Shown here: positions 45,321-55,909 of the stretch, piece after piece
Layout of the letters: each line of letters begins with the position of its first letter
Position numbering within the stretch: position 1 is the first letter of the stretch
Assembly: GCF_008831285.2 (NCBI RefSeq)
Contig: NC_045149.1
Coordinates: 12,714,629-12,778,628 of the forward strand
Direction of reading: 5' to 3'
DNA length: 64,000 bases
From: Nymphaea colorata
Lineage: Eukaryota; Streptophyta; Magnoliopsida; Nymphaeales; Nymphaeaceae
Notes under the pieces: generated by a model
Seen by the model: the letters and a program-made list of their open reading frames with translations, nothing else
Database searches by the model: none
Told to the model about the DNA's origin: nothing
Program-made: the position numbers and the translations under genes

Positions 45321-46260
45321 GGTGGCGTCTGACAACTGAGCACTCTCCCATCACCCTATTCATTTACTCTAAATTTGACCTGTCTTCTCCTAGTGTTTGG
45401 AATAGTTCTATCTCTCACACCTCTTCCTCTCACTTTTGGTGTGACCTACTTTCTGCCATTCCTCTTTTCCTCCGCCTTGCTGACATCCCATCGTTCGCAT
45501 CCCTATCCTGGCCTCTTTCACCTTTCAATGGATTCACTTTTTCTTCTTGCTACCTGGCCTCCTTTGGTTCTTCCATGACGTTGCTCTTACCCTGATCCCT
45601 TTGGTCCCCTGGCCCTTCTCCTCATGCTATTGCTTTTGTTTGGCTTCTTCTTGCTAGCCACATCAACATTTTTGACTACTTGCAGCATCTTGGCATCAAT
45701 TTAGCTAACCATTGTCCCCTCTGTATTGTCGTAACTGAGTCTGGGGTCCACGTTTTTACTTTTGCCATTTCTTCTTTAGTGTTCTTGCCTCTGTCTGGCC
45801 TTCTCTTATTAGTAGCCTTCCAGATCCCACCCTCCATTCGTCTTCTTTTCCTCTTCTATCCTTCTTCCCACCTGTCTATTTCATGGGATCGTGTATGGAG
45901 GTTGTGGCTCATTTCAGTTTGGTGGTGCATTTGGGAGGAGCGCAACAATAGGATCTTCAGGGGTACCTTCTCTTCGCTAGAGTCTGTGGCTCGTCTTGTG
46001 CAGGGGGATGTCCATTTTGCCATTCGGCTATGACGTCATCCTCCGTCTGCGGCTGGGTGAATATGCCGCTCCATTTTTCCACTTTCTCCCCACCTCTCTT
46101 ATTTCGTTTTACTATACGTTGTATTGTATATTTCATCTTTTTGCTTCTGTTTTGCGGATTGTTATTGTAACTAGGGGACTTCATGTCCCCAAATTTTGAT
46201 ATGGATTCCCATTTTATCGGCTCTCTCTCTCTCTAATACAATGCATGCCCTAAAGGAAAG

Positions 46261-46563
46261 TGAAATTGGCAAGAGAAAGAAAGAGTACTAATTGAATTGA
46301 ATTGAGTGTATTGATTTTGGTATGTCATGTATAAAATATATAGACACTAAACTGTGGTACAATTACAATGGTCATCCAACGGCAACATGACTTACTTTCC
46401 TAAGCTCCTTGATTCCTTGCTATGCAGGGAAAGAAAAAAAAAGGAAGGATATCTAGGTGGATTGACATTGAGTGCATGGTAATACGACAGTAATAATGAT
46501 ATCCAAAAATTGCCAAAAAATAATATTGCTAATATTGCAATGGCAATTTTGCAAATCTTGACA
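46261..46563 (-). repeat. 3' LTR of a minus-strand copia remnant
   Basis: On the minus strand, the stretch ttcgaggggag (polypurine tract, + 46,564-46,574) directly precedes TGTCAAGATTTGC at 46,563. The LTR runs down to about 46,261; that end is my estimate, and no matching 5' LTR was found at the other end of the element. Confidence 0.6.
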
Positions 46564-46574
46564 CTCCCCTCGAA

Positions 46575-48120
46575 CAGAGTGTAAAGATTTTTAACACCTA
46601 GGGTGCTCAAGCGATGGTGAAACTCCTCTTTCCCTAATGCTTTTGTAAACAAGTCCACCAGTTGATCCTTGCTTCGAATGTAACATGTTCTAACCATACC
46701 TTGAAGTAGTTTTTCACGAAAAATATGACAATCTAGTTCAATATGTTTAATTCATATGCTCATTAAAGATTGGGTTGGTGAAAAATGAATAGCTGCCCAA
46801 ATATTACATAAAACTGTGATAGGACTCAAAAGAGTGACTTGAAAATCATGCAGTAGATTTTTCAGTTATGTAATTTCATAGATGACATTTGCTATAGGCG
46901 TATATTCAGCTTTTGTAGATAAACATGATAAATTCACAATAATACACAATAGCCTATAACGGATCGATGGGTTTGTTGACATGCTGCCCAATTAGAGTCA
47001 CAAAAAGTGCTCATCATAATTTGCTATCCAAGATTTAGCTTGAGATATTGAATGATTCGGCACACTGCTTGAATATGAGGTTGTTGGGGTTGTTGCATGA
47101 GACACTTTAGGACATGCATGACAAACTAAATATCTAGTCCTGTGATGCTAAGATAAATTAACCTGCCAACCAAGTATGGATAATAAGTTGGATCATTGAG
47201 GAGATTTTCTTGTTCTAAATCCAACCCTATTGGAAAATCCACTAGCATTGCTCCCATTAGACCGACTTCTAAATGACGTCCAATGTATATTTTTGTTGAG
47301 ATAGATAGATGTCTTGCGGTCAATATGTAATCTCAATTCCCAGGAGGTATTTGGGTTTTTCCAAATCCTTTGTGTGAAAATTTTGACCTAACAACATTTT
47401 AAACTTGGTAACAATATCTTGTCATATCCTGCAATAATCAAATCGTCAACATACTGCAAGGACTTCATTTTCATAGTTAGATGTAAACAAGGAGTGGTCA
47501 ACTTTAGACTGTATGGACCCCAATTCCTCTAAGGCTGCATACAACTTCTGGAACCAGTTCCTTGGAGACTTTTTAGGCCATAAAGGGATTTGTGAAGCTT
47601 GCACACTAGATCCTCCCTTTGTCTTGCATATTCTTTAGGTACTTACATGTATACTTCTTCTTGTAGATCTCCATATAAGAAAACATTGTTGACATCCATC
47701 TGACATAAAATTCAAACTTTGTTACCTACAGTTGCAAAAATTGTTTGTGCAATTACCATTTTTTGTGACTGGTGCACAAGTTCATTGTAATTAGGCCCTT
47801 TGGTTGAGCATATCCTTTCACTATAGTCTAGATTTGTACCATTCTATCAATTCATCAGATTTGTATTTGATTTTGCGCACACACTTGCATCCGATTGACT
47901 TGACTCCTTTAGGTGGAGAAGTTAAGGTCCACTTGTTGTTTTCTCCAATGCATGGATCTCCAATTCTTGCATGGATCTCCAATTCCATGGCATCGTGCCA
48001 CTTTTTATGCTCAACAACATCATTAAAGTTCTTTGGTTCAGACTTAGAAACCAATGAGATAAGAAATGCTTTTTGTTTGTTAGAGGACTGATGAAAGGAA
48101 GTATATTTAGCAATAAGATA
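46575..48120 (-). pseudogene. Minus-strand copia RT and RNase H remnant
   Basis: Read leftward: an RT start near 48,054-47,821 (EPKNFNDVVEHKKWHDAMELE, then SIGCKCVRKIKYKSDELIEWYKSRL), a part near 47,320-47,126 (LLNDPTYYPYLVGRLIYLSI), and the RNase H end near 46,697-46,600 (YIRSKDQLVDLFTKALGKEEFHHRLSTLGV). Many stops and frameshifts lie between; the catalytic YVDD was not confidently located. Confidence 0.85.
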
Positions 48121-48521
48121 CTTGGTTTCTTTTCCTCCTGAAATGGAGACGGCAACGGTTTGGGGTGATGTGAGTAGAGGACAATAGAAATATTTTAACC
48201 AAGATGTTGGTTTCCAGGTGTGAGTGGATCTCCTAATGGATTAGGTTGGTGTGAGATTTCGTTCTTTTCCAATAGATTCAGATGGTATGAAATTTGGATC
48301 TTGAGTAGTAGTTTGAACCACTCGAGAGCTCTTGTGGGTTTGTTGAGGAATAGATGCTTCTTCAGTGGTGGATGGTTGGTCTTTCATTTGGATTGTTTTT
48401 ATTTCCACAGGATCTAAATTCAAGGGTGTTATTTGATTATTTTCAAATCTGATATATTCAAGAGTTGAGAAACTTCCTTCATCTAACTCACACGGTATAC
48501 GAAGAACCACTTCACTTTTTT

Positions 48522-49381
48522 TTAATCTTTTATGAGTTTGAAAAGGGAAAATATGTTCATAAAATGCCACACTTTTACTAGTGAAAACCTTATGCATTTC
48601 AAGGGATAAAGTTTATACACTTTTTGTCCTTCTGAGTATTCTATGAAAGCACATTTTGTAGGCTCTTGACTGAAATTTATGTTTGTTCGTAAAAGTTCTA
48701 GCATAACATAAAGAGAAAAAACAAAAAGATGCTTAACTGAAGGTTTTTTCCTAAATAATTTCTCAAAAGAAGGTTTTCGATCAATATTTGGAGATGGAAA
48801 ATGTTTAATTAAATATGTTCTGATCAAAAGACATTCTTCCCATAAACATGAAGGGAAATTAGATTTAAAGCAAAGTGATCTAGCCACCTCAAGCAAGTGT
48901 CTGTTTTTGAGCTCCACCACACTACTTTGCTGTGGTGTAGCAATGCACATATGCTGGTGTGTGGTGCCTTGGTTTCTAAGAATTCATTCATTTCTTGTGA
49001 AAAAAATTTAGTTCCATTTTCTGAACACAAAGATTTAATGTGGCAACTAAAACTGTGTTTTAACCAAGGTAGATTTTTTGTTGGCAAGATGCAATTCTCA
49101 TATTTATGGTGCATAAGAGAAATCCTGATTGCCCTTGAGAAGTCATCAACAATACTCAAAAAATAATGTGCTCTGGAAATGGTAGCTTGGGCATAAGGCC
49201 TCCAAATATCACAATGTATAAGATCAAAAGGGTAAGAAGTAGAAATTTTACTCCAATCAATTTTAAAACAAGTTTGTTTGATTCGATGACATGCATCACG
49301 CACATAATTATTATTTAAATCAAAATCAAGATCTGAATGTTCGCTAGCTAACTTTGTATGAAATGAAGTCAACTGAACCAT
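48522..49381 (-). pseudogene. Minus-strand copia integrase remnant
   Basis: Two overlapping frames: 49,381-48,824 with the zinc-finger end, PFDLIHCDIWRPYAQATISR (first Asp) and YFLSIVDDFSRA, then SENGTKFFSQEM (second-Asp block, its Asp replaced by Glu); and 48,950-48,522 with TPQQSSVVELKNRHLLEVARSL (glutamate block, altered) and ECLLIRTYLIKHFPSP. Not functional. Confidence 0.87.
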
Positions 49382-49959
49382 CTTCTACGCCAAAGTTCTT
49401 GTTCGGAAATGGCATGGCCAGTGAAGGGTGTTTGTTGAAGAACGTAAAAGCCTCATTTCATATCACCCAAGCCAATCGTCATATTCAACGTCAGGTCTTG
49501 TATAAAACAATAATTAAGAAAAATAATGATGGAACAATTTAGAGCTATATTAAGCTACTAACAGATAAGAGGGCAACTTTAAAGGATGGTATATTCAAAA
49601 CATCATTAATTTTAAGAGAAGATAATTTAATTTTGCCAATATGAGAAACAGAAATAGTCTTATCATTAGGGAAAGTGACAGCTATATCACAAGATTTCAT
49701 ATTTTGAAGAGCACTGTGGTTGACACATGTATCGACTTGCTCCCCAATCTATGATCCAAGGGCAAGAATCTAAGTTTGTAGTCAAGGTTTTACCTGCACA
49801 GTTAATGTTGACTAACTGGTTCTTGACAAGTCGGATGAGTTTATGATATTCTTCTAATGTGAAAGGTGGACCATCTTCCCTTGCCTTTTGTCCATCTCCA
49901 CTTGGATCTGCACCATCCTGAGGAAATTTCAGTTTAAAGACTAAACATATCTTGCTTGG

Positions 49960-50400
49960 TCACCATGTTGGCAGCCATTGGTGGTCTGAAGTTGGGGTCA
50001 AACAGATGGTGGCCTGAGGTAGTCTAAGTTTTAAACACTTTTCTTTAACATGGCCTACTCCTTGGCAATGAGAGCAAACTAGTCTATAAGCCCTATTATT
50101 TCTGCTTCTTTGAAATATATTTTGATCTCCTTGCGTCACTGCCAATGCCATGATTCCTTCACTTGTGCTGAAAATCTGAGCCTCAAATCGAAGTGTAAAC
50201 CTTTGTTACAATAGGTAATGGGTCGAGTAGCAATAGCCTCTAATGGCATTGTGGGAGTAGTCAATCTCATCAAAAATTGAATAACTTTCTCCTTGAACTG
50301 GGCCCAAGTATACTTTCATCGCTCCACAAGACCATTTAGGGTCAATAGTCAAATTTGATATAGTTGGGTAACTGAATAATTGGATCATACGAGAAATTTA
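49960..50400 (-). pseudogene. Minus-strand copia nucleocapsid remnant
   Basis: A CCHC knuckle CSHCQGVGHVKEKC reads leftward near 50,084-50,034, the usual end of copia gag. Upstream sequence to about 50,400 may be gag but is too decayed to align by eye. Confidence 0.7.
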
Positions 50401-51003
50401 AATGTAATTGAAATTAAAATTTGTGTTTGAAATTTCCATATATACCTCCCCAGAAGTTCAAGAGAAATCCTTTTATCCCTGCTATTGCTGACTAAGCCAC
50501 CGGCTTACAAACCTAGGGATCTAGCATAGTTCAACAAATGAATAGTAGTCTCACTATATAAACAGAGGAAATTGAAAATGTGAAGTGCATCCATTTTATA
50601 TCTTCCATTAACAAGACAAAAACCTTCAAAAAAATAAATCTTTGATGCACTTGTTTGTTATCACATGTATTATAGAATCATAAACTGATTTCCATCTATC
50701 AAATAATTTAAATTCATGTTTGTATTGACTTGTCAACATGCATTTGGCTGTGGTTTCATTACCAAATTTGGTCGTGCATAAAGATTTTGAAGGCACATGT
50801 CCAAAGGAAAGCATCAGAAGTAATACATCTTCAAAGGAGAATTAGGATTCTGGTATCAAGGGAAGAAGTCTATCAAATTCTTCCATTAGAGACTTTGCAA
50901 TACTTTCTATATTTTTAGCCATATAGACCATCCATCACCTGTGGTTTTGAACATTGGAGTGTGGAGCTTGATCCATACTTGATAGCCTTTCTTAATTTCC
51001 AAG

Positions 51004-51216
51004 TGTAGGGGCATTTATGCTATTTTTTCATTTTGTGGATTTTGCCCTAATCTCATGTTTATGAAGGTGCCATTTTAGCTTGTACTTCAGCCGTGGATGT
51101 AGGAGAATGTTGTCTCTGAAAGATGTAAATCTTTGTATATTCTTCCTCTTTCTCTACTTCTGTTTTCCTCATCTCTTGTTACATTACAAGTGTGTGAGAG
51201 AGTCTCATTCCTAACA
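51004..51216 (+). repeat. Plus-strand copia-type LTR fragment
   Basis: Contains ccgtggatgtagg (51,091-51,103), a motif typical of plant copia LTRs upstream of a CT-rich stretch, and ends tctcattcctaaca at 51,216, as LTRs of the TGTTAGGAAT..ATTCCTAACA type do. The matching start is absent, so the copy is 5'-truncated. It has the opposite strand to the copia remnant beside it. Confidence 0.45.
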
Positions 51217-52722
51217 GTAAACATATAGTGAAAACTATATGCAAGAACTATGTCTATGATTGGTCGAAGTGCCACTGGACAAATATGTTGTTGAATAAGG
51301 ATAAAACATAATGATGTGTTTAGTTTTTTATGTAAAATAAGAAAAAACATATGGTACTAAAACTTTAATTGAGTCAAAACTAAAGGATGAAGAAACTTTT
51401 CAGGAGCTTTTCTGCTTGGTTACCTCAAATAGAAGCATCCCATACCATTGTTATCTTATTTAGCATAATTTTTTACAAATTTATGGGTGCTTTGACAACT
51501 AAAGAAACATGTACTTACCTCATCTTCAAGCAAGTCCTTGTATTGTTGAAGCACTAGATGCCCTGCATTCACTTAGTTTAGTATCGTTCACTTTTATTGT
51601 TGTTCTTTTGAATTTTTCAATCAGCTTAATTTATTTTAATGCTTTGCTCAGTCTTAAATAGAATCAAAATAGAACTAGAGTTACTTTTGTTGCATAGAAT
51701 TAGAAATAGATTTTGAATTAACTTTGTGAAGCATTGACAAACCAAAATATGTTCTTGTTTTTAAACATGTAACATGTCACTTCTTGTGTATTTCATATGC
51801 TTTTGGTCAACTCATAGTTTTCTGGTGTTTTCATCCATGTTTTGGCAGTGGCTGATTGAATTACAACCAAACTAAAAGTCATTTTTTTTCAATTTTGAAA
51901 GCTTTCCAAAAGCTAGTTTCCCAGGACTTCACATTTCATAAGCCATTTGAGACAAAAACTTTAGCTGCATTAAAATGTTCATAACTTGAGTTTTGAGAAA
52001 CAAGAGTAATGCAAAAAACTATGGTTCCTGAGTGTATTAGCCTTCTAAATAGCCTATCTTTTCTTATTTAGTCTTTTTTTTTTGTTGTAGGTAGGTGTGG
52101 TGAGCGCCTATTTATGTTGCTTGATTTTGTTTAGTTCTTTAGTATACTAACTTAGTGTCCCTTAAGTTTAGGGATCATTTGAGTGGATAAGGACTTATAC
52201 TGAAGTTAATTGAAAATCTTTGTGCATTCTAAAGGATGAAACAGCCTTTGAATCATTCAAACTTGAAGATCTTAGGTAGGACCATTTATTCATTTGCGTC
52301 TTGCTTTGAGTGATCATCTTGCTTGAATAGTGTAAATGCTTTGTTTTTATTTCATTATTAAAATTTGGGAATTGGATTGTAGGTAAATCTCATTTTCTAT
52401 GGATTGGCCCAACTCACTACTATCTTGGAAGCATGTTTTTACTATTTGGTGTCTGATGTTCATGAGATCCTTTGGAAGTATGTTTCTAAAGGATTAAAAC
52501 CCAACGATATGCCAATACATCAAGTGGAAATTCCCTACATCACATCTAAACATTCAAATCTAAGCAGGCAACACTGACATCCTTAGTAAAAGCAAATATC
52601 CACGTGATTGACAGACCCATCAATTTCAAAGCAAAATGGACTTGTTGCTAAGAAGTGCGATCAACTTCCCATTAGCCTTTCTCCTACTAATAACATGTGT
52701 TGTATGGATTAGTTTGCACAAT
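51217..52722. other. Intergenic DNA, nothing assigned
   Basis: AT-rich, no terminal repeats or coding frames recognised. It ends at the target site of the gypsy element. Confidence 0.5.
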
Positions 52723-52727
52723 ATGTA

Positions 52728-55566
52728 TGTAACACTCGTTGTTTTTGTAGGTGGGTCGGATCGGGTCCAGACCTGGACCCGAATCCACTAGCGTGGGGAG
52801 CCCGTCACGAGAAACAAGAGGCAGAAGGAGTGGCAGCGGCGACAGCAGTTGAGGAACTGGCGGAGGTGAAGGGCGACGGCGCTGTGGTAAATCCTCACAT
52901 TCTCTCGATCCCTTTTGTTTTCTCTCCCCTCTCCATCAGCACCCTGCCCGCTTGTTTTCTTTCTCTCCGTCTCTACTCGAGCTCCCTCCTCGTCTCATTT
53001 GTCTCCTCACCATCTCCCCCATTTCCCTCGCCCATGCTATCCCTCTTCCTCTGCCACTCTCACACTCTCTTGCTCTCTCTACCAGCAGTCTCTCCTCACA
53101 GTCAGCACCCTCAACTGAACCATCCATCTCGCCACTAAATGTCTCCTTCTCACGGCAGACCTCTATTTTCATCTCCCTTTTGTTGATTCTCATCGTACCA
53201 ATTGCCGTTTGAATGGATTACAACTAGGGAAGTTTGTTTTTCCCCCCTCTTACCAGCAAGTAGGACGTGTGGTTGGCGACGACAACAGGCAATTTTGGGC
53301 ATTGGCACTTGATCGAACGCTTGAGGTGGCTGTCAAGAACATTGCGACAGTTTGGACACTAAGTTTGGGGTGAGCAAGGCCTAATCGAGCCTAGATTATT
53401 GAATATTATTTATTAGAGCATGTATAATTATTATTTGAGGATGATAGACTCATGATTTGATGATTTGAAATGCATATTAGCGATGTTGCTATTTTGAGGG
53501 AACGTTATGACCATGTTGAGAAGATGAAGATCTCATGTTTTTCTAGCATGATATGTTGACTTTCGTAGCAATAGGGAAGCATGGTAGGGATTGTGATGTT
53601 GTAGTGAAGGTTTAAAACCATTTTAGCAAGCTTGGGAAATAGGTTTCTATTGATGTACATATGCGTTCTATGTTGAGATTCTTAATTGCGGGGAAGATGC
53701 CTTAACTAAAGAAAACTAATCATAAATGTGTTAGTGATGGATTGATTGAAGTATTGAGTTTTGACGTTTGGTGACAACGTCAAGTAGTTGGGAAGATACC
53801 TTTTTGAGGGCTTTGTAGGTCGACACCCTCTGGAGGCAATGGCATGCCTCAATGATTTTGTTTTTATTTGTTTTGACTGTGGAGCTAAACCAGTAGAGAA
53901 TTTAGTCATTTACCATTTATATATGATTGCGGGTACACCAGGCACGTCCTGCAGATTTTGAGCTACCAGATTCGAAGCTTGAAGCATTTTGAAGAGTTTT
54001 GAGTTTTGTGGTTACGCGACAGGTATGGCGGCATTCCAGGCAAATCCCTGCCTGGGGCCAAATTTGTGAATGTGTGTTCCAGGATCGTTGGATTCTCGGA
54101 TTGTGACGTGATTGAATGATTATAATGTAATTGAATGAATGTATGCATAAGATTGAATGCATGTGATTAGTTTTGTTTTTGTTAAATGACTACGCAAGTG
54201 CATGTGTATGCTAGAATTGATAACTGTTTAGGACAGATGAGGCAGAGTATCGAGTCGAGTGTCTCATCGACCCCGATTATGCATTAAAGAACATCATAGA
54301 ATGATAATTGCATAGGACAGCTACGAGCCATCACAGATCGAGACTACTCTCCGAGATTTGGCTGTGTTTTGAAAGATGTGAATGATGTGTTTGATAACAT
54401 GTGAGTGCTTATGAATGTGAATACTATGAATTGTTGCATATGTATTGCCGTGGGCAATGATGCAAATGAATGAATTGAAGGGTAGTTATACCCGTATTGT
54501 TATGACGGCTAGCTAAGACTATTAATGTTATGTGTAGCCAGTCATTTGGTGAATGTGCTATTCACATCCATGGATGAGTGCTCTACCGCTGCAGCGGGTG
54601 AGTGGATCCATACTGTTTTGGGCCACCACGGGGGTTGTCTCTCGGCTATGGTCCGCCCGCGGTGTGCATGTGCCTGTGTTTGCACCCACCGGAACTGTCA
54701 ATTCACTGAAGTTAATGAAAATGAAAGCATATAAATGAAATGTATGAGAATGATGTGAGTATGAATGAAGTGTGAATGAGAACGATGTTTTATTATTGAA
54801 TTGCTTGTGGTTATTGAATGTGTTATTGCGGCTTTTGTGTGTGGCCTTGGCATGTTGTGGTATCGGTGATGGCTCCTTGATAAGTTATGTGACTGTGTGT
54901 CCTACCACAACATGATTGTAAATTGTTTTGTAGTTAAGGTAAATGAGAAGAATGCGTTTGTGCATGTGAATGATATGAATGAAATGATATGTTTATTCGT
55001 GCCTTGCATGAGAATTGAAAACATGTTACTGTGGTCATTGAGTGGTCTTTACATGTAGTGGTTTATGTTATGGGGCTTCTTGGCAAATGATGTAGCTATG
55101 CCCTGACACGACATGATGATAGATTGTTTTTATAATTGTGATTATCTTATATTTGAGCCCTACTTAAGAGAGTTAGGGATTTTTCTGGCTTGTTGCCTTA
55201 CTGTGAAGGCTAAGCCTTTAATTGTTTTTTTTTTCAGGTTTTGGTGGACCCGGGACAGCAGGTTGATCAGATGGCTTCACTCACATCTTACTGGGGAGGT
55301 TTTGGGTATTTTGTAGTGCCGGCGCATCTTGTTTTGGTTATATTGATGTCTTGTCTATGTTAGGCATCAATTTTATTGTTTGGGGGCATTTTTGTCATAC
55401 ACATAGATGTGATTTTGTACGAACTGAATTTGTTATATAAATGAAAGTTGCCCCATTGTTTTGAATTGCTTGGCTCATCTCATTTTGAATTGTTGTGTCG
55501 TCGCACCTCAATGTTTTATGTTTAGAAAAAAAATTTGTTTGAGGGTCAAAAGGTTGGGGTGTGACA
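52728..55566 (+). repeat. 5' LTR of the chromovirus (2,839 bp)
   Basis: Compared by eye with the 3' LTR it lacks about 75 and 22 bases near its start, 64 bases at about 54,536, and 214 bases at about 54,572. It has one copy of a 274-base unit that the 3' LTR carries twice. These sum to nearly all of the 664-base length difference. Confidence 0.93.
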
Positions 55567-55570
55567 TCTT

Positions 55571-55582
55571 TGGTATCAGAGC
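55571..55582 (+). other. Primer-binding site, initiator-Met type
   Basis: TGGTATCAGAGC lies 4 bases after the 5' LTR end. It is the usual minus-strand primer site, complementary to the 3' end of plant initiator tRNA-Met. Confidence 0.93.
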
Positions 55583-55909
55583 TATGACGAGTTAAAGCCT
55601 ATCTGTGAAGCCGTGTTGCCCAGTTACGCGTTTACTTGATTGAACTTCTATTGTAGTTTTGATCTTTCAGTAAAGTATATGTACAGAAGATGATTGTTGT
55701 TTTGAGTGATTGATGTTTTGAAACATTGTGCTGATGCACGTTTGTGATTTGACTTAGAGGATTGGTCATAGACCTTGTTTGAGAATGAGGGTTCTTGTGT
55801 GTACTGTTGGAGTACCAATATAGGGGCAAGAAGCGAGCTGGGCTGGCTACAGAGGCACATGGAGAGCCAAGTTTGGCACATCCGGATGGGCATACCCATT
55901 GGATGATAG
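55583..55909 (+). other. Chromovirus 5' internal leader
   Basis: The first ~95 bases match the stub at 36,626-36,732. No gag start was identified. Confidence 0.6.

Larger units (their letters stand above)
41650..46240 (+). mobile_element. L1-type LINE, plus strand, inactive
   Basis: An endonuclease domain starts near 42,725, a reverse transcriptase near 44,020-45,320 and a C-terminal region continues to about 46,030. The 3' end near 46,190-46,240 follows a short A/T-rich tail and a CT repeat. The left end may lie at the (CT)11 tract at 41,650-41,672. The 750 bases before the endonuclease have the position of ORF1, with an open frame of 249 codons at 41,672-42,421, but I see no zinc knuckle or coiled coil in it. 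Many stops and frameshifts. Confidence 0.85.

Noticed and set aside
50851-50864. TGGTATCA at 50,853 as a primer-binding site
   Set aside because: It is on the plus strand and followed by AGGG, not GAGC, and no LTR end precedes it.
52830-53212. Open frames at the start of the chromovirus 5' LTR, with twins near 59,164-59,513
   Set aside because: They lie in the CT-rich part of the LTR and occur in both LTR copies with indels between them; no coding signal.
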